NCBI RefSeq assembly: GCF_026151205.1
Contig: NC_087082.1
Span: 20,050,494-20,114,493 of the forward strand
Source of the DNA: Bolinopsis microptera
Lineage: Eukaryota; Ctenophora; Tentaculata; Lobata; Bolinopsidae
Length of the DNA: 64,000 nucleotides
Reading direction: 5' to 3'
Both the position numbers and the translations under genes were made by a program. Within the stretch, counting starts at the first letter, position 1. Every line of letters starts with the position of its first letter. Under the pieces are notes generated by a model, which saw only the letters and a program-made list of their open reading frames with translations, searched no databases and was not told the DNA's origin. Shown piece after piece: positions 39,929-52,056 of the stretch.

Positions 39929-40072
39929 AAGTTCATGTTGGGTGTGCTAATTATTATATGTGTGGGGCTTGTAATGCTTGTTATTGCTGGTGTACTAAAA
40001 CACAGGGTACCTCCGGGTGGAGAAAACTTACAATCGTGGGTTGAATGTTTGTTAGTTACAGCTGTCAATTAG
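39929..40072 (+). CDS. possible terminal exon encoding a membrane anchor
   Basis: After the acceptor TTCTTCTTCAG the frame reads KFMLGVLIIICVGLVMLVIA + GVLKHR, a 20-plus-residue hydrophobic helix flanked by basic residues. It then continues VPPGGENLQSWVE and stops. This fits the C-terminal anchor of a single-pass or tail-anchored protein. No other exon of such a gene was identified, and the region to the left is the CCAAT array. Chance hydrophobicity remains possible. Confidence 0.35.
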   Translation, partial: KFMLGVLIIICVGLVMLVIAGVLKHRVPPGGENLQSWVECLLVTAVN

Positions 40073-43000
40073 ATTGGTAAACGGTTAAATGTTGGATAGT
40101 ACAACATGATACTGAATGGTTGGATGGTCCCTCCTCCTGCAAAGTAACAGCTTTACAAGGGAGATAAGGTGGAACTTATACTAACACTATACACTATACA
40201 CTATACTACACTCTTATCTAATACAGCCGTCATGTATAATGTATGTATATTAGTCTTAGTCGTACAATGTATTTAGTCCTTTTAGTTACAGTTAGTGAGT
40301 AGTGACTCTTATGTCACATCGTCACAGCTATCACGTACATCCCTATCCCGAACAGTGCATTTAAAAGTTACACTCTAAAGTGCACGTGACCCTAAATTGC
40401 ACGTGACTTGATCCACAATCCACATCGATGGTAATTTCTAGGTAGTGTCTTTCAACCTTTCATCAACTCTAAAAGTGGCGCTGTATCCAGCTGTACGGTA
40501 TTAAATCCCTTGCAATTACCGACAAGATTGCTACAACATTACCGACAGTATTGTCCCCTAGATTAGATCGAGAGCGTTTATTATGAAACTTGATACGGAA
40601 AATCCCACGCCGGACACAGGAATCGGGAAGTTAGCACGGTATTTTGGGAGATCTGCATTGCAGTGTTCGGACAAATTTACACTTGATTTGTGTACAATTG
40701 TGGAATAATCAGCTTCATTTGTGTGCGGAATGATTGGTTCCAATTAGATCTAGTAATTAAACTAATTAAAGTTAAATTAGGAATAAAATGAGACGGAACA
40801 GCAGCTGTGTGTAACAATCTCTGTTAACAACTATTTTTAGATAATATCTGGTAATATTTTAATTAATTGGATATCGTGGTGGATCATGTTATTTCTGTTC
40901 AGAATTTACCTGATACAAATATTTGGGCTGACCCTTTTTCTAATCAGTTTCGAATAAAAAGTATTGGACGATGATACCCATATTTGCCTTTTCGTAATTA
41001 ATGAAAAATGTGGAAAATATGCGTAAGATTATGTGAGAAACAAACTGTTGCATGTTACTATGGTAACTAGTAGTGTAACCATGGTAACTAACTGTTGCAT
41101 GGAGCTTGGAGCGGAAGAAAGTTCGTCATCTAAATATCCATCTGATATCCTGAACAATTTGAAACGTTTTAAACTAAATAATTTTCATCTTCTAAACTGA
41201 ATAACGTGTAAATTTTCAACTTAATAATATGAAACTTTCGAAAAGGTTTTTATTTTGAAATTGCAATCGGAATTAGATTGTAATCAAGTGAGATACCAAA
41301 GTTTATGTAAAACTAGTAAGGTTTATGTTCGAATTTTAGAATACCATGTAAATATAATATTACTAAAATATTCGAATATCATAATAATACAGACACCTTG
41401 TCTTACTCCCTGCTACCGTGTATGTGCGGTGTCTGTATTTGTTTTAATTAATGTTTAAACAGAAAATTAAAGAACTATTTAACTTCTCCACCAACCCTGC
41501 ACCTTGGTTAAGAAAATTACAAACTGTCACCAGTTCAGTAACTAAGAGTAACAAGTGACACGCTAAATGTCACAGTTGTAAGGTTTACCAGTTTATTAAC
41601 AGATATGATACGTCTAGTTACCATGGTTACACCATGATACGTCTAGTAAAGCACGGGGATTGTGTGATGATATTGTGAGATGAAGATAGACATGGTATTG
41701 TTAAATAATAAATGTAAAACCTTGAAAGTAATTTAATAAATCCTGTTAAGAATGCGGTTAGTAGTTAATATCTGGCGGTTTCGCACTTGTATAACACTGA
41801 ATTATTAACTATTAGCTACTACCATGTCAATTCTATAACTTCAAAGATCCGTACAGGCTACTACAGGGTTATTATTAAGATTATCAGATAAATCTTACAC
41901 AAACTACTTTATCTAAATATAATATATATATTTAATCTTTATCTAAATACTAGTGTAACACGTGTATTGTTAAATATAAAATCTAAGGAACATGGTCATT
42001 GTTGGCAGGGTCCGATATTTGGTCTCAGCCACGCCCTTATCCAACACCTTAGAGTTAAAAACTTGTTTAACTTGATGAGAAACGCGTCTGTTACCATGAC
42101 AACTAGAAACGCGTCTGTTTGTGACAGCGGTAGTAGTAGATATATAGTAACACTAGCGGTAACTATTATATGTCTTCCTTTACAACTAAAGTATAGCTAT
42201 AGTAAAAGGTTTCATTTTCCTATTAGTGATCAGTGTACAACTGTACAACTACTAGGAATCAAAACATTGGTACTGCAATTCTACATTTTAGTGAAAGGTC
42301 CATCTTACTGTAAATGATTGGTTACAGATTGAACTTCAAAATACGTTTTTAAAATGCCATTTCTACACTTTAAATGTGACCTCTTCTTTTCAACTGTATT
42401 TTTGACAATTATCCAAAGATAAAAGCATATGAAAGTGCACAGGATACAGCAACATGTTTCTAGATAAGAAGTTGACATGTATCAGGGGGGATGTAGATTG
42501 TAGGGGAGGGGGGAGGAGGAGAAGTAAATCCACATACGAGAAATTAAAGGTTCACATTCCTTACGAATTACGGAGTGTAAATTCCAGACACCTTAATACG
42601 TTAATATTCGTTATAACGTTTTTGTCTATCAGGGAAGTTACTGTGTGGACGGTCTTTAAAAGTTAGCAGAGGAGATAAGTTGATCATAGTATTTAGGGAA
42701 ATATAATTAGGCGTGTTCCAAGGCAGAGTTTTTTTTCTTGACATTTTTTCCTTCCGCACTTTTGACGAAAATGGATCATGTAGGAATAAACTGGTCTTAT
42801 GGAGAATAGGATTCCCAATAAACAACAAAAGAGCAATGTTAACAACGATCAAACAGACAGAATGGTTAACCTTAATAAAACCAAATATACAATAATGAAC
42901 AAACCAGAATACCAAATTCCAGCGAGAAGTTATCAAAACATTCCAAGCAATTGGAACCAAACTTAAGCTCCCTAACCCTCTATAACTAGACATGACGTTA

Positions 43001-44905
43001 AGGCTGGGAACAGAGCTAAGCTGGAACTTAACTAAATCTTTAGTACCAGACATGAACTTTACCTGAACTTAACCTGAATACCCAGGATTCCTACCGCAAG
43101 CAGTTTAAACATCCCAGGCATTTAATTTACATTCCGGAATGGGAAGTCCTGGAAACGACCAGGGTTGTTATGGAAACGAGGGTTGGGTTAGACAAGGCAG
43201 GTTCACATTAAACAGAGTGACGTCACACACATCTCAGTGTATAACGGTATATCCAGTACTCCTTTATAATATCCAGTACTCCGGTTAAAGATTAGTGAAG
43301 CTAATCAGCTCTAAAATGGCTTGTGTAACATTGACTAGGGAAGCAGAATGACAGATTAACAGTACTACGCTACTACAGATTAAGACTATTTAAGACTATT
43401 TAAACGAGGGAGTTGAAGCAGTATGACAGATTAAGACTATTTAAGCGGTCATCTGATGTAATCCTACTTCTCATGGGAAAGAACAGTAAAGAAATGAACG
43501 CATCAATGATGTACAGCGTCCACCAAGCAACAATCAAAACATTCCTCAGCTTGAAGCAAAACATGAATATCCATGATTTTAACCGGCATTTTCGCTACTA
43601 AATATTGGTCACGTTCCCATGGCAACATTCCTTATTTGGTTACGTTCCCATAGCAACATTCCTGAGAGAATGTGAATATGCTTCACAAACTCAAGGTTGT
43701 TCAAGTTGAACGTCTGTGGTCCGGACGTGACAGCTGACCAATAGGAAGAGGTCTGGTTAGTGGTGAGCCAATCAGCGAGGAGACATTGTTTTCTAATAAT
43801 CATGCAGATACTTGTACACAGTGGCAGTATCTGAGTATCCTTGCGTTAACAAAACATTCTGTTTAGCTAGATAGAGGTTTACACGATGTTTAATGTTACA
43901 AATGTGATGTTTAAATCTGTTTTACAAACTACTGTTTCAATAATTATATAACCATTTCAAATGTGCATTGTGTGTTGCAATGTAGCAGGTAAAAAACCCT
44001 TAAAGCCTCCTTTTGTCCCTTCTATAGTGGACTCCTCTATAAATGCACGCAGAGTTCATATCTCGCTAAACATTGCACTCCCTCCCAACGTTTAGTGTCC
44101 ATTATATCCTACACTCTCACCTGTCCTTGTTTAAAGTTTTAAAGGTTACTTTCTAGATTATCTAGTAGATACAGTGTAGATACAGAGTGTAGATCTTCCT
44201 GTCATCAACCCCTGTTATCATACTGCCCTAAAGTCACTGCTCTAAACTCACTGCTGTATTACTGCTATATTTACCACTAGGTTCAATACTATGTGTGCGA
44301 GGCATATTCTCAAAAAGATCGTTATATTGACAGCGTACTATAATACCACGGATAAAATATTATATTAACCATGAAGAGGATACCACAAGCAATATCCTGC
44401 AATACACACCGAATAACAAGCAGAATACACACACCTATACAGTATACATTGAAAAAGGCGGTACATTGCAAAATTTACATGATTTAACATAAACTGTGCA
44501 TACTTTGCATACTTGGCAAAGGGCCTGCACTACACAAAATACATCCTCAAAAATTCCTCGGTTCTAGCCTATATTCTTAGACTCCTCATAAATTCTTCAC
44601 AAATATTGAACATTACGAAAGTGGTCATACCAAGGAAACAAAACTTTAATCAAAGAAACAGAGTACAAACTAAGATGAGACACAAAACCCACAATAAGCA
44701 AACAGAGTACAAACTAAGATGAGACACAAAACCTACAAAAAGCAATCAGAGAACCAACGAAAGTGTACTTTGAGACTGCATAGTTTCATGAACACACTAG
44801 TTAGAGTTACTCTAGCAGTAACACACTAGTTAGTATCATTCTCACAAATCACAGAAACCACACACTCCTCATAGAATATCACACGACTATTTATAGCACA
44901 TCAGG
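40073..44905. other. no confident gene; AT-rich intergenic or intronic DNA
   Basis: Open frames of 116 codons (41,967-42,317, plus) and 150 codons (42,601-43,053, minus) show no motif or splice support. X-box-like GTTACTATGGTAAC and GTAACCATGGTAAC lie at about 41,056-41,085, and TTACCATGGTTACACC near 41,620. GTTCCCATGGCAAC-type sequences occur at 43,614 and 43,642. Confidence 0.45.
43722..43785. promoter_or_regulatory. CCAAT pair with a GACGTGACAG motif
   Basis: GACGTGACAGCTGACCAATA and GTGAGCCAATCAGCG lie within about 65 bp. No adjacent gene start was recognised. Confidence 0.3.
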
Positions 44906-44910
44906 GATAT

Positions 44911-45232
44911 TATGCTGCTAATTCAAGCTATTCTTAACTTAGTATTCTGAACTGCTTTATGTAACTGTTATGTTATTATGCTGCTAATTCAAGCTATTCT
45001 TAACTTAGTATTCTGAACTGCTTTATGTAACTGTTATGTTATTATGCTGCTAATTCAAGCTATTCTTAACTTAGTATTCTGAACTGCTTTATGTAACTGT
45101 TATGTTATTATGCTGCTAATTCAAGCTATTCTTAACTTAGTATTCTGAACTGCTTTATGTAACTGTTATGTTATTATGCTGCTAATTCAAGCTATTCTTA
45201 ACTTAGTATTCTGAGCTGTTTTATGTAACTGA
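44911..45232. repeat. 66-bp tandem repeat, ~5 copies
   Basis: TATGCTGCTAATTCAAGCTA ... GAACTGCTTTATGTAACTGT starts at 44,911, 44,977, 45,043, 45,109 and 45,175. Copies are essentially identical; the last diverges at its end. Confidence 0.95.
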
Positions 45233-46673
45233 AATAGCTCTGAACTCACGTGAGCTTCACAGTTAAGTGCCTGTGTTTAAGCTTTTCAGCTATCAGGAGT
45301 AATGATATGTTGTTACCCATCTGCAGGTATTTCAGTGTACACTTCCTGACTTAGGTTACAAATTCCATTGTTTCCCGTATCGTAAACCTTTAAAAGGCTA
45401 CCACGTCATTGCTTGGGATCTCTTATCACATGTGTAGGTAGATAAGTTATATGTAAAGTTTTATTGTTCACAATTCCACGCTACATTTACTATACAACGG
45501 CCGTCGTCATAATGCTGTGACCTTACACTATAAGGAATACCGCTCGTGGGAGCTGGCTGGCAGTTTTGTCCATTGTTTTATCCTAAGACCTGCCCATGTT
45601 AAGCTAGGTCCAAACAGTAAATTCAATTCTTTACTTTACCATAGCCCTGACACAAATCATGGTTCAGAAATCCACCCACCTTTTTTGGGTTGGAGGTCTT
45701 GACATTGGGGTGCCTTTTCAGGAAGGATGTAAAGTTAATGTACAAGGTGAAGGGTGTGTTAGTGTGTACTGTGTGTTCTGTGTGTGGTTTACATTGGAGA
45801 GTGTGTGGTTTATGTTATTATGTGTTTGGAGAGACTGTTTACTTAACACTTCACCAACACATCACCTCTCCAGACAATACATAATAAATAAATAATAACC
45901 CTGAGAGTATGGGAATTACACACAATAACCCTGTCAATCCACCACGCACGTGGGCACGCGCGCGCACAGTCACTACTGTATAGAAATACCAGACACTTGG
46001 CATTACTCTCTCAGTTCCTCTCTTAAAACGAGTCTTCTCGTGCCCCGCTACCATCTTACCCCGCTAAAACACTCTTCTCAGTCTCTTCTGAGCATTAATA
46101 TTCTGATTTCTGATTTTCTAAACATTAATATTCTGATTTTCATGATTACAGTAGAGAGCTATCCTATTGTATAAACTGCACTGCTAGATGAACTGTAAGT
46201 GGAGCAACAACCACGGCACAGCAGTGATTATCACACTGTTAGTTGTACAATAGATTGTGAAGGTAGACTATACAATATCACACAGGCACCACCTTGTCTG
46301 GTACTCTGGTACTCTGGTACTAGCAGGCACGTAACAGGCTGGTAATTTACACCACTAAAATTTGTTAAAGCAGATTATGTAAATCTCTGTCACTCTGACA
46401 GCAAATACCTCCACTTCAACTCTTCTACAATCTTTACTACAAGCTTAACTGCTCTTTTACTAGTAGCTCTACTGGGAAAGATATCTCACATATACAGTGT
46501 GTATACATGTAGACTACGTGATTAGGTGTCTTATTTGGGACTGAAGTTCTAACTTTGAGTAGAGGCAGACTGTAATTACACAGCACACATCATACTGTAA
46601 TCACACTGTACTGTACTGTATAGACTGTAATCACAAAAATTACGTTTAACAATGTTACCTGCACTCTCGCACA

Positions 46674-46718
46674 CGCACACGCACACGCACACGCACACGC
46701 ACACGCACACGCACACGC

Positions 46719-46808
<90 letters not shown>
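46674..46808. repeat. (AC)n / (GCACAC)n microsatellite
   Basis: About 50 bp of CACACG hexamers followed by about 80 bp of pure AC. Confidence 0.99.
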
Positions 46809-46811
<3 letters not shown>

Positions 46812-47106
46812 GATCACAATATGTTCCTATTTATTAGAGCAATGTACGAATTGATTTGACGCATATTTCACTACAGCAGGATATAATAATATTGTCATAA
46901 TAACGTACGTTAATAATACAAGAGCTGCAGCCTGAACGCTCTGTGCCCTTTACTTATCCTCCCTGCTACATTACATTATCATGCAATGTAAGGGCACATT
47001 ACATGTACCACAGTATTCAGCAATGTTCACCAAGCAGACTTCTACCAATATTTGTGAGGTAGTAAAGGTATATTTAGGTCTGACAACTAAAACACCTATG
47101 AAATAA

Positions 47107-47270
47107 TAGACCCCACCCCTCCCAGACCCCTCCCAGACCCCTCCCAAACCCCTCCCAGACCCCTCCCAGACCCCTCCCAGACCCCTCCCCCAGACCCCTC
47201 CCAGACCCCTCCCAGACCCCTCCCAGACCCCTCCCAGACCCCTCCCAGACACCTCCCAAACACCTCCCAG
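47107..47270. repeat. 12-bp minisatellite CAGACCCCTCCC, ~13 copies
   Basis: Nearly uniform, with AAACCCC and ACACCTCCC variants at its ends. Purine/pyrimidine strand asymmetry is strong. Confidence 0.95.
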
Positions 47271-47936
47271 GTTTGTACTGTTAAACCTCTCTCTGACATG
47301 TTCTGACTACTAGCTGTTATACTCGTGTACTGTTTTAGAAAATAGTGATGTTATTCGTAGATATTATTAGAAATTGTCAGACTGTCTCCTTATAAAGTTC
47401 TGCCAGTGATGACGAAGTATTATATTTACATGTACAGGGTGTACCACAGTATTAGATATAGGTAGTGTAGAGTGTACCACAGCTGTACCACCCCCTGTAT
47501 TCGTTAGATGGGCTTGTTTAACGTTCTCTTCCTTAATATTGACAGAAAGAATAATTATAATTACCAGTTTGACAGATAGTATTATTATGTAGTGTTTGGA
47601 AGACAGGTAGTATTAAGGAACTTAGTTTTAAGGAGTAGCATTAAGGAGTAGCATTAAGAGGTAGTATATATATATTTATGTAATATATTAGTAATATATT
47701 AGTAATATATTAGTAATATATTAGTGTTAAACTGTAAGAACATTACACTAAAAAGGGGTGTCCGTGTGTTTTGTGGGTAGTCGAGGATCTAGGGCGTAAC
47801 AACTCTAGAGATGCTTTTATCCTCCTCTGTTTTGAGCGACATAAAATTATTTTCCATTACAATTAACTGTATGACAGGTAGTGGTATTACACAAAAAAGG
47901 AGTGCCCTAAACTTCTACAGAAAATTAGTGGTAAAC

Positions 47937-48032
47937 CACGTGACATTGTGTGGTAACACGTGACATGACATGTGACATTGTCATGGTAACACGTGACATG
48001 ACACGTGACATTGTCATGGTAACACGTGACAT
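47937..48032. repeat. 33-bp repeat with CACGTGAC and TCATGGTAAC
   Basis: GGTAACACGTGACATGAC and GTGACATTGTCAT repeat about three times, each with a CACGTG E-box and half an X-box. A related inverted piece (TGTCACGTGTCATGTCACC) lies at about 48,341. Confidence 0.85.
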
Positions 48033-48125
48033 GACTGTCAGGTGTAAGGTGTGCTGTAAACAATGTAAACTTGTACATCTCCTCACACAATACCGTCAAC
48101 TCTTTTGGAATAATGATCGGATAAA

Positions 48126-48197
48126 CTTAACGTCACCTGATTGGCTGTTGTCGGAAATGAGAGCTTCTCATTGGCTGAGAGCGGTCACGTGATAGTG
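48126..48197. promoter_or_regulatory. two inverted CCAAT boxes and TCACGTGA
   Basis: CTGATTGGCTG, CTCATTGGCTGAG and GGTCACGTGATAG occur within 70 bp; same motif pair as other clusters. Confidence 0.4.
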
Positions 48198-49047
48198 ATC
48201 CTGGGATAATTCGATACACGCAGGCAGCAGAGCGGGGTATTATCGCTTATAACTACACAAGCAGCTGATACATGTAGAATATCAGAGTTTAACAGGTTAT
48301 ATACAGGGAGGAGTCTTATTTAACACCTGTAACCATGACAATGTCACGTGTCATGTCACCTGTTACACAGTGTCAAGTATTTTAGCACAACCAATCAACT
48401 GTTAATAATACAACACTGAGGTCATTCAGAAAATACGCTCGACGAAAAGTAAGAAAATCTTTTCAAAACGCAAATCGTCGTGACAGAATTTAAACTATGA
48501 GTAGAAAGGAAGTAGGTTAAGAATCAGTAAAAACGTTAAACTCAATATTCATAGAGCCAAATGACAAATGAAAACAGTCTTCAAGTGAAGCAAAGTTAGA
48601 CAAATTTGAGAATTCGCTTAGAACCGGGATAATATTAACATAATATGATTATATTATGTAACCACTAACACGAACTTCAACTAATCGTAATCGTACGTGA
48701 TAGCGAAGGTCTGGCTAAAATCGCTGAACGGTGGGCTGCAGATTGAAGCTGGACTTTCCATCTGTCTATTCTCAGAGCTTGTTTCAGCCACAGTCACCTA
48801 TTACTTACGATTATAAACGGACGTTAAATAACTAGTGCCATATTTTCAAATCAAATCACACAATCTACGAGGAGAGAGAAATGAGATAATTGAAGGTTTG
48901 AGAGATATCACAAAACAAGAACCTTAACAAGACAAGCATTACCATGACAACAAGACACACGCCAGCGAGCTCCTTAAACCACCTCTTGTAATAAACATTA
49001 GAGCGCTGTATTATACAACCCTCCACATGGTATAATAGCCCTCAGGC

Positions 49048-49222
49048 AACCAACCTCCAATCAGAGCAGCTCACTAGTGTCACGTGATCGTTATTAGCCA
49101 ATCAGAAGGCTGGACTCGTTCCTTTGTATTGAGACCCCCTGTGTGGAGGCTGGTGATTGGTTAGGCCCCGATTATACCTCTCTCTGATAGTCTGATTGGT
49201 TGTTAGACAAGTCACGTGATAT
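49048..49222. promoter_or_regulatory. dense CCAAT/CACGTG cluster (two E-boxes, four CCAAT)
   Basis: TCCAATCAGAGC, TGTCACGTGATC, TAGCCAATCAGAAGG, GTGATTGGTTAG, CTGATTGGTTG and AGTCACGTGATA lie within 175 bp. This is the richest cluster in the window. A plus-strand ATG at 49,561 (MDDIFSIEFER, then a GTGAGC donor) lies 340 bp away and may be a first exon. Confidence 0.45.
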
Positions 49223-49341
49223 GTTGGCACGATGCCAGACTGTTGGAGTGCCAGAGGGAGAAACCAAGTTAGAGTTATATTACATTGTTTAACATATATT
49301 CTAGAACAGTCTGTAATTGATCATTAGTTGCGAGTCAGCGA

Positions 49342-49344
<3 letters not shown>

Positions 49345-49401
<57 letters not shown>
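49345..49401. repeat. (GA)n microsatellite
   Basis: About 28 consecutive GA dinucleotides. Confidence 0.98.
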
Positions 49402-49402
<1 letters not shown>

Positions 49403-50043
49403 TGAGACAGCTGAGTGGAAGGCTGCTGCTCCATGTTACCCTCAGGGTCAGACAAGTGAACTGAGGCAGAAACTTGGACTACAAGACTAAAGACGGGCTA
49501 CTTCTGCCAACTGGATTGTAACGTAGTTCACGAAGGGGGCTATAGTGTGGTTTTGTGGTTATGGATGACATTTTTAGCATCGAGTTTGAAAGATGTGAGC
49601 ACAATTCTACACACAATCAGATAAGAACACAAATTAACATAATATTAGCTGAATTAAACTTAATTATATCAAGTTATCAAGCTAAGATACAGTACTTATT
49701 GTCTCTATTTATCTCTCACTTATTGTATTGGTAGCTATCATTATGGTTAGAATCGTTTAATTCAATCAGCTGGCAGACATTTCAGCTTCTTAACCTGCCT
49801 TAGATCTAGATAAAAAGATAAGAAACGGAATAGTTTAAAACAATGAAAAAAGGAATGATATAAAACTAAGCAATATAAATATCAACATTCTCCTAAGATA
49901 AGCACTATACATGATATTATTACATTGCAAACTGTAAAGGAAAAGCAAGTTGTAGACAAGTAAAATAGAGTGTGAGTAGTTGAGGAGACAGATCACACAT
50001 GTAACTGTGATATGAAACTAGTTCTTAAGTAGCCATACTGTGT

Positions 50044-50128
50044 TCTGATTGGTTGGAGAAAGGTATATTCTGTGTTCTCATTGGTCGGAGAAAGGGATAT
50101 TCTGAGTTCTGATTGGTTGGATAATCGC
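50044..50128. repeat. three tandem ~41-bp units, each with an inverted CCAAT
   Basis: GTTCTGATTGGTTGGAGAAA, GTTCTCATTGGTCGGAGAAA and GTTCTGATTGGTTGGATAA repeat with the spacer GGTATATTCTGT. They lie 330 bp from the SAM exon, on its downstream side. Confidence 0.8.
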
Positions 50129-50455
50129 AAAGACGCTGAACAGGTGATTTGTTTGTTCACCAGTATAGTTCTTTGTAAGTTGGTAGAGGTACTAACTACT
50201 ATGGTAAAACTTTACATAAGTGGAGGAAATAATACGACTAAACACGTTTCCGAAAACATTAAGTAGAGTTTGAATAACTTGATTGCAGATGGATATTATG
50301 ATGGGTGATAGGGTATAATGTTGTTTTTAATTTTATCAATAGAAATTGGGCCGTTCTTTAACAATACAAAATACGTTGATGTGCTTTAAGATCTTTTCGT
50401 TTCTTCATATAACATAATTAACTATCAAGATACAAAGCAACCCCCAAACACTTAC

Positions 50456-50561
50456 ATGGTTAGAGTAGCTATGTCATGAATGCCATGGTCTGTGAGAACT
50501 TTAGTCAAGTGTGACAATCCGATATCTGCCAACCATTCCGACAAACTTTGGTCACTGTCAA
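50456..50561 (-). CDS. SAM-domain exon of an unidentified gene
   Basis: A clear acceptor (TTTACTTTCAG) and donor (CAT|GTAAGT) bound 106 nt. The exon encodes DSDQSLSEWLADIGLSHLTK + VLTDHGIHDIATLT. The pattern (W-L-x-x-I-G-L, six residues, then F/L-x-x-x-G-x-x-x-x-x-x-L) is that of the first three helices of a sterile alpha motif domain, a protein-protein or RNA-binding module. The remaining helices (GI..G.R.KIL) should be in the next exon, which starts with one leftover base. I could not find it or any other exon of the gene with confidence. Confidence 0.6.
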
Positions 50562-51794
50562 CTGAAAGTAAAGCAATTAATTAATTAATTAATTACAATA
50601 AAGAGACAAAAAACAAAAGTTTCAAATAAGAAGTTTATGATGACAAATGCCCACAGCAGTTTTAATGAAGAATGGCTGACTCAGTTGAATTAAATTGTTC
50701 ACTGAAAAACAGAAGCCATTAACTATGAATTCTTGGTATGCAATTGGCAAATGATTATTGTGTAAATATATTCGATCAAAATTCATTAGCATGTGAATTT
50801 ATTAAAATAGCAAACTATGTAATACATATTTGAATGTATTAGATAGTAAATTTGAACTAGTTGATATGTTTAGTGAGAAAAGAACACAGCAGCACGACAC
50901 AGCAGATAACAAGACACAACAAAACTTACAATAATAAGCAAAATCCATTCCAGTACAAAAATCCTGAGTAAAAACCGTTCAACCACGTTTTGAGGCTCAT
51001 GAATGGTTGCGATGCATTGTGCAAATAATAGTGTTTTCATTCAATTTCAATCAATAAAGAAGGAAGATACAGTCAGTGCTTTTCATGCCGAAAGCTGTCA
51101 CACTTTTTTAAACACAGCCAAAACAAACCAAACTCAGAGAATTAGTTTACCTGATGAAGTGTCGAAAGAGTCTGTTGAAATAGCAGAAAGTCGGTTTTCT
51201 GCACGAGACATCCAAATAAGCTGGCAAGATAGTTTTAATTAGATTGGGGCATTATACTTTGAAACTACCTCTCTAGTCTCTGCGGAAGGCAATAAATGCC
51301 TAGAAAATGCGATCGAATGCAGAAGTAGGATCTACATAATATCTTAACACATGGAGCTAGTACATACTTTAAAAATAGGGCCTTTATTATATATCCCAGC
51401 CTGCGAGGCATGATATTATGTGATATAATGTCTAGTAATTGTTTAAGAGACTTCTCTGGCAGTTACGAAGCTAGAGAGAATGTGGGAAAACTGAAGGGAT
51501 AGGAAGCAGTTCTGCCTGACTGCATCAGTAATGATGTAATGACCGGTAATGAGCGCTTCCCAAACACACAAGGATATATCTTGTGTTCTTGGCTAGTATA
51601 TATGAAACATTTGACTCGGAGTTGTGGAGTGAGCTATGTGCCTTGCCGGGCTAAAGTAGTGGATGTCCTTGCTGTACGGCAAGTTAAACAAGGAACTGAA
51701 ACTACTAGGTTCCGTACAGGCTCAACTCTACACCCATGTCAATATGTTCATATGCAAGCCTCTTGATTATATAATGAGAAAAATGAAGGGCCCC

Positions 51795-52056
51795 GCTGAC
51801 CCTGGCGTCCGGGGGTGCCATCTTGAGGGGCGCAAAATCGTCGTTTGAATGTGGGACAATTTTGAAAAACTTAACTGGGGTACTAGCAAAACTGTGCGTT
51901 TTGCTCTAGAAACACACTTTTTTAGAGATTTTAACGGCGTATCCTCTAAAATCACCTAATTTGTTCAATTTTAGGGAGGGGCGCCAAAATGGGATGGGGC
52001 ACAAACAGGGGGGGTGCATTTTTGGCGGGGCGCCAACAGGCAACGTTATGCCACTG
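51795..52056. mobile_element. possible non-autonomous DNA transposon remnant
   Basis: A GC-rich island (GGGGGTGCCATCTTGAGGGG on the left; GGGAGGGGCGCCAAAATGGG and GGCGGGGCGCCAACAGGC on the right) ends at ACGTTATGCCACTG. The complement, CAGTGGCATAACGTTG, resembles the CAGTGGC(A/G)TAAC termini common in DNA transposons. A matching left terminus and target-site duplication were not found, so boundaries and class are tentative. Confidence 0.4.

Larger units (their letters stand above)
45233..49047. other. no confident gene
   Basis: Contains microsatellites and short arrays listed separately. A short minus-strand frame at about 45,680-45,735 (FLKRHPNVKTSNPKK before a GTGGGT donor) looks protein-like but has no acceptor or partner exon. 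Confidence 0.4.

Noticed and set aside
41967-42317. 116-codon plus-strand frame
   Set aside because: No recognisable motif; contains a duplicated RNASV segment arising from a short DNA repeat.
42601-43053. 150-codon minus-strand frame rich in hydrophobic residues
   Set aside because: Hydrophobicity is typical of AT-rich translation. No transmembrane-family motif, splice support or codon bias was seen.
45672-45740. Minus-strand FLKRHPNVKTSNPKK before a GTGGGT donor, reminiscent of transposase helix-turn-helix segments
   Set aside because: Too short, no acceptor and no neighbouring transposase sequence; left unannotated.
46576-46837. Open frames of poly-VC / poly-HT
   Set aside because: Translations of an AC dinucleotide microsatellite.
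49561-49594. Plus-strand first exon MDDIFSIEFER with a GTGAGC donor after a CCAAT/CACGTG cluster
   Set aside because: Only 11 codons and no following exon found; mentioned with the promoter cluster but not called as a gene.
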